Positions 6,653 to 7,840 of a stretch of 7,840 nucleotides of DNA are shown here, one piece after another. Position numbers and translations under genes: made by a program. Under the pieces are notes generated by a model. The model saw only the letters and a program-made list of their open reading frames with translations, had not been told where the DNA came from and ran no database searches. How positions within the stretch are numbered: the stretch's first letter is position 1; each line of letters starts with the position of its first letter. Where the stretch lies: the NCBI GenBank assembly GCA_937897265.1, contig CALCPT010000285.1:1-7840 (forward strand). Direction: 5' to 3'. This DNA comes from an uncultured Alcaligenaceae bacterium (GTDB lineage: Bacteria > Pseudomonadota > Gammaproteobacteria > Burkholderiales > Burkholderiaceae_B).

Positions 6653-7612
6653 ATGCAAAATAAATTCATCAAACTTTTGTTGGTGATTGCAGCGGCGTTC
6701 GTTGGCTGTGCGCAGGCAGCATGGCCAGACAGGCCGATACAGATGATTGTCGCCTACCCACCCGGAGGATTTACTGACGCGCTGGCGCGCGCTGTGGCCA
6801 AGCCCTTGGGTGAGCGACTGGGTCAACAAGTCATTGTTCAAAACGTCTCTGGCGGTGGAGGCAACATTGGTGCTGCTCGGGCAGCCAAGGCTGCGCCTGA
6901 CGGGTACACGATTTATGTTGGCAATAACGCAACCGTGACGATTAACACGCTCGTCTACAAGTCTTTACCCTTTGATCCGTTAAAAGATCTTGAACCGGTA
7001 GCCCTGATTGGCGGCAGTCGGGCGATTTTAGTGGTCACGCCAGGCCTGTCTGTCAATACGATTCCTGAACTGATTGCGCTAGCAAAAGCAAAACCTGGAG
7101 TGCTGAATTACGGGTCAAGCGGAACCGGTGGTGTGAGTCATTTGGCGGGTGAATTGTTCGATGCAGATCACGCAATCAAAATGACTCACGTTCCTTATAA
7201 GGGGACCGCTCCCGCGATGGCTGATTTGCTGGGTGGGCAACTGCAGGTGATGTTTAGCGATACGGCGATCCCGCATATCAACGCCGGAAAACTCATTGCT
7301 TTGGCAATTTCGGGAACAACACGTTCAAAACAAGCGCCCAATATTCCTACGTTTTCTGAATTAGGCGTGAAGGGCTTTGATACCTACACGTGGTTTGGTG
7401 TGATGGTGCCCAAGGGAACAGAGTCTGCAATCATACAGAGGCTGAATAAAGAGTTGACGGTCGTCACAAAAGATCCTGCGTTACAGGCGTGGGCAGAGTC
7501 ACAGAATGGAGACATGATGACAAGCACACCGCAAGAGTTCGCTGCTGCGATTCAAGCGGATTTGGCCAAATGGAAAAAAGTCATTGACCAAACTGGGGTG
7601 GTCGCTGAGTAG
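6653..7612 (+). CDS. Bug/TctC-family tripartite tricarboxylate transporter receptor (third copy)
   Basis: This is a periplasmic solute receptor of 319 residues. The signal peptide spans 1-22 (basic QNKFIK, hydrophobic core, AQA cleavage before AWPDRP). C19 in AFVGC resembles a weak lipobox, but the AQA site just after it makes ordinary cleavage more likely. The mature protein has VAYPPGGFTDALAR (33-46, ligand loop 1), SGGGGNIGAARAA (66-78), APDGYTIYVGN, NYGSSGTGGVSH (152-163, loop 2), HVPYKGTAPAMADLLGG (179-195), PNIPTFSELG (229-238) and WFGVMVP. It is only moderately similar to the adjacent second receptor: loop 1 differs (PPGGFTD against SAGASND), so the ligands probably differ and this is not a recent duplication. 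The ribosome site is weak (GAGA a few bases before the ATG). It lies upstream of the dioxygenase on the same strand with a 100-bp gap, so it may supply that enzyme's substrate; this is inference. Confidence 0.94.
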   Translation: MQNKFIKLLLVIAAAFVGCAQAAWPDRPIQMIVAYPPGGFTDALARAVAKPLGERLGQQVIVQNVSGGGGNIGAARAAKAAPDGYTIYVGNNATVTINTLVYKSLPFDPLKDLEPVALIGGSRAILVVTPGLSVNTIPELIALAKAKPGVLNYGSSGTGGVSHLAGELFDADHAIKMTHVPYKGTAPAMADLLGGQLQVMFSDTAIPHINAGKLIALAISGTTRSKQAPNIPTFSELGVKGFDTYTWFGVMVPKGTESAIIQRLNKELTVVTKDPALQAWAESQNGDMMTSTPQEFAAAIQADLAKWKKVIDQTGVVAE

Positions 7613-7615
7613 TCA

Positions 7616-7638
7616 CAGCCGCAGGCCTTTGCAGGCTG
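7616..7638 (+). terminator. Stem-loop just after the third receptor gene (atypical, no T run)
   Basis: CAGCC-GCA (7616-7623) pairs with TGC-a-GGCTG (7630-7638), giving eight pairs with one bulged A and the six-base loop GGCCTT. It starts three bases after the stop codon. It is followed by ATCGATAAG rather than a T run, so it may only protect the 3' end or weaken read-through into the dioxygenase gene. Confidence 0.35.
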
Positions 7639-7649
7639 ATCGATAAGAA

Positions 7650-7678
7650 CCATCAGTCATGCTGTTTGAGGTTATAAA
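7650..7678 (+). promoter_or_regulatory. Possible weak promoter before the dioxygenase gene
   Basis: TATAAA at 7673-7678 matches the -10 consensus in five of six positions and lies 34 bases before the ATG. The hexamer 17 bases upstream (CCATCA, 7650-7655) matches the -35 consensus poorly, so an activator would be needed or the match is accidental. Confidence 0.2.
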
Positions 7679-7702
7679 AATCATTTGTTGTTGTTAACTT
7701 TC

Positions 7703-7706
7703 GGAG
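7703..7706 (+). promoter_or_regulatory. Ribosome binding site of the dioxygenase gene
   Basis: GGAG stands six bases before the ATG at 7713. It is the clearest Shine-Dalgarno sequence on the plus strand of the window and supports this as a genuine start despite the short open frame. Confidence 0.6.
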
Positions 7707-7712
7707 CCACGT

Positions 7713-7840
7713 ATGGCCATCACTTTGTATCCAGTTAAAGCTGACTTTATGGCTGAGATCGGCGACGTAGATTTGAGTCTGCCGTTGTCTGAGGAAGATC
7801 GCACGGCAATTAAAGCGGCTTTTTTTAAATGAATTGAGCC
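7713..7840 (+). CDS. TauD/TfdA-family 2-oxoglutarate dioxygenase, 5' fragment with interrupted frame
   Basis: From the ATG the peptide starts MAITLYPVKADFMAEIGDVD, then LSLPLSEEDRTAIKAAFFK. This matches the N-terminus typical of TauD/TfdA-family enzymes (I-x-P-[LV]-x-x-D-F-x-A-E-I-x-[GD]-V-D-L-x-x-P-L), which use Fe(II) and 2-oxoglutarate to hydroxylate substrates such as taurine or aryloxyacetates. Members have about 280-300 residues, but here TGA at 7830-7832 ends the frame after 39 codons, directly after a run of seven T (7820-7826). Removing one T would continue the frame as AAFLNELS to the window edge, in about the right register for the family's next strand (roughly AFxxHxVLVF). The cause may be a real frameshift, making a pseudogene, or a homopolymer or end-of-contig sequence error. 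The HxD iron-binding residues lie beyond the window. A good ribosome site and no other start nearby support the gene. Family assignment rests on the N-terminus only. Confidence 0.65.

Noticed and set aside
6671..6712. Possible lipoprotein signal in the third receptor (Cys19)
   Set aside because: The lipobox is weak (Phe at -3), and a better signal peptidase I site, AQA, follows immediately; family members are usually soluble periplasmic proteins.
6524..6841. Upstream extension of the second receptor's open frame to give a 433-residue protein
   Set aside because: It would place 106 non-conserved residues before a perfect signal peptide, cross the divergent promoter region and run antisense to the third receptor's first 189 bases.
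7820..7826. Programmed -1 ribosomal frameshift at the T heptamer
   Set aside because: The -1 frame meets TAA immediately after the slip site, so no extended product would result.

Overview
The window looks like a stretch of chromosome from a betaproteobacterium of the order Burkholderiales. This is an inference, resting mainly on three separate Bug/TctC-type periplasmic solute receptors within 7.8 kb; the massive expansion of that family is a hallmark of Bordetella, Achromobacter and their relatives. The accompanying flavin monooxygenase, amidohydrolase, epoxide-hydrolase-like enzyme and TauD-type dioxygenase are typical of the catabolic clusters of that group. Base composition looks moderate by eye, with AT-rich intergenic gaps. 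No phage, IS, tRNA, rRNA or CRISPR signal was seen.

Layout. Bases 1-226 hold the 3' end of a first Bug receptor (+). It converges on a two-gene minus-strand unit: a 590-residue flavin-containing monooxygenase with an N-terminal NTF2/SnoaL-like domain (1205-2977), followed by an amidohydrolase-2 family hydrolase (296-1135). A 100-bp divergent control region (2978-3077) with an imperfect palindrome separates this unit from a plus-strand epoxide-hydrolase-like alpha/beta hydrolase (3078-4226). That gene overlaps the end of a minus-strand MFS transporter (4203 to about 5378) by 24 bp, tail to tail. Upstream of the transporter, on the same strand, is a second Bug receptor (5540-6523). A second divergent control region (6524-6652), with its own palindrome, leads to a third Bug receptor (6653-7612). 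After that a TauD/TfdA-family dioxygenase begins (7713), but its frame is broken at a run of seven T just before the window ends. There is no gene-free stretch above 300 bases; the largest gap, 6524-6652, is 129 bases if the bug2 start is right.

How the genes may work together (inference): the receptors and the MFS protein would handle uptake or export of small organic, probably carboxylated, compounds. The monooxygenase would oxygenate a substrate, and the alpha/beta hydrolase and amidohydrolase would hydrolyse epoxide, ester or lactone intermediates. No TctA/TctB membrane genes and no transcription regulator are present, so the receptors are orphans within the window and the factors binding the two palindromes are unknown. 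Each family is known. The less ordinary points are the control palindromes, a hairpin formed exactly by the overlapping gene ends, and the broken dioxygenase.
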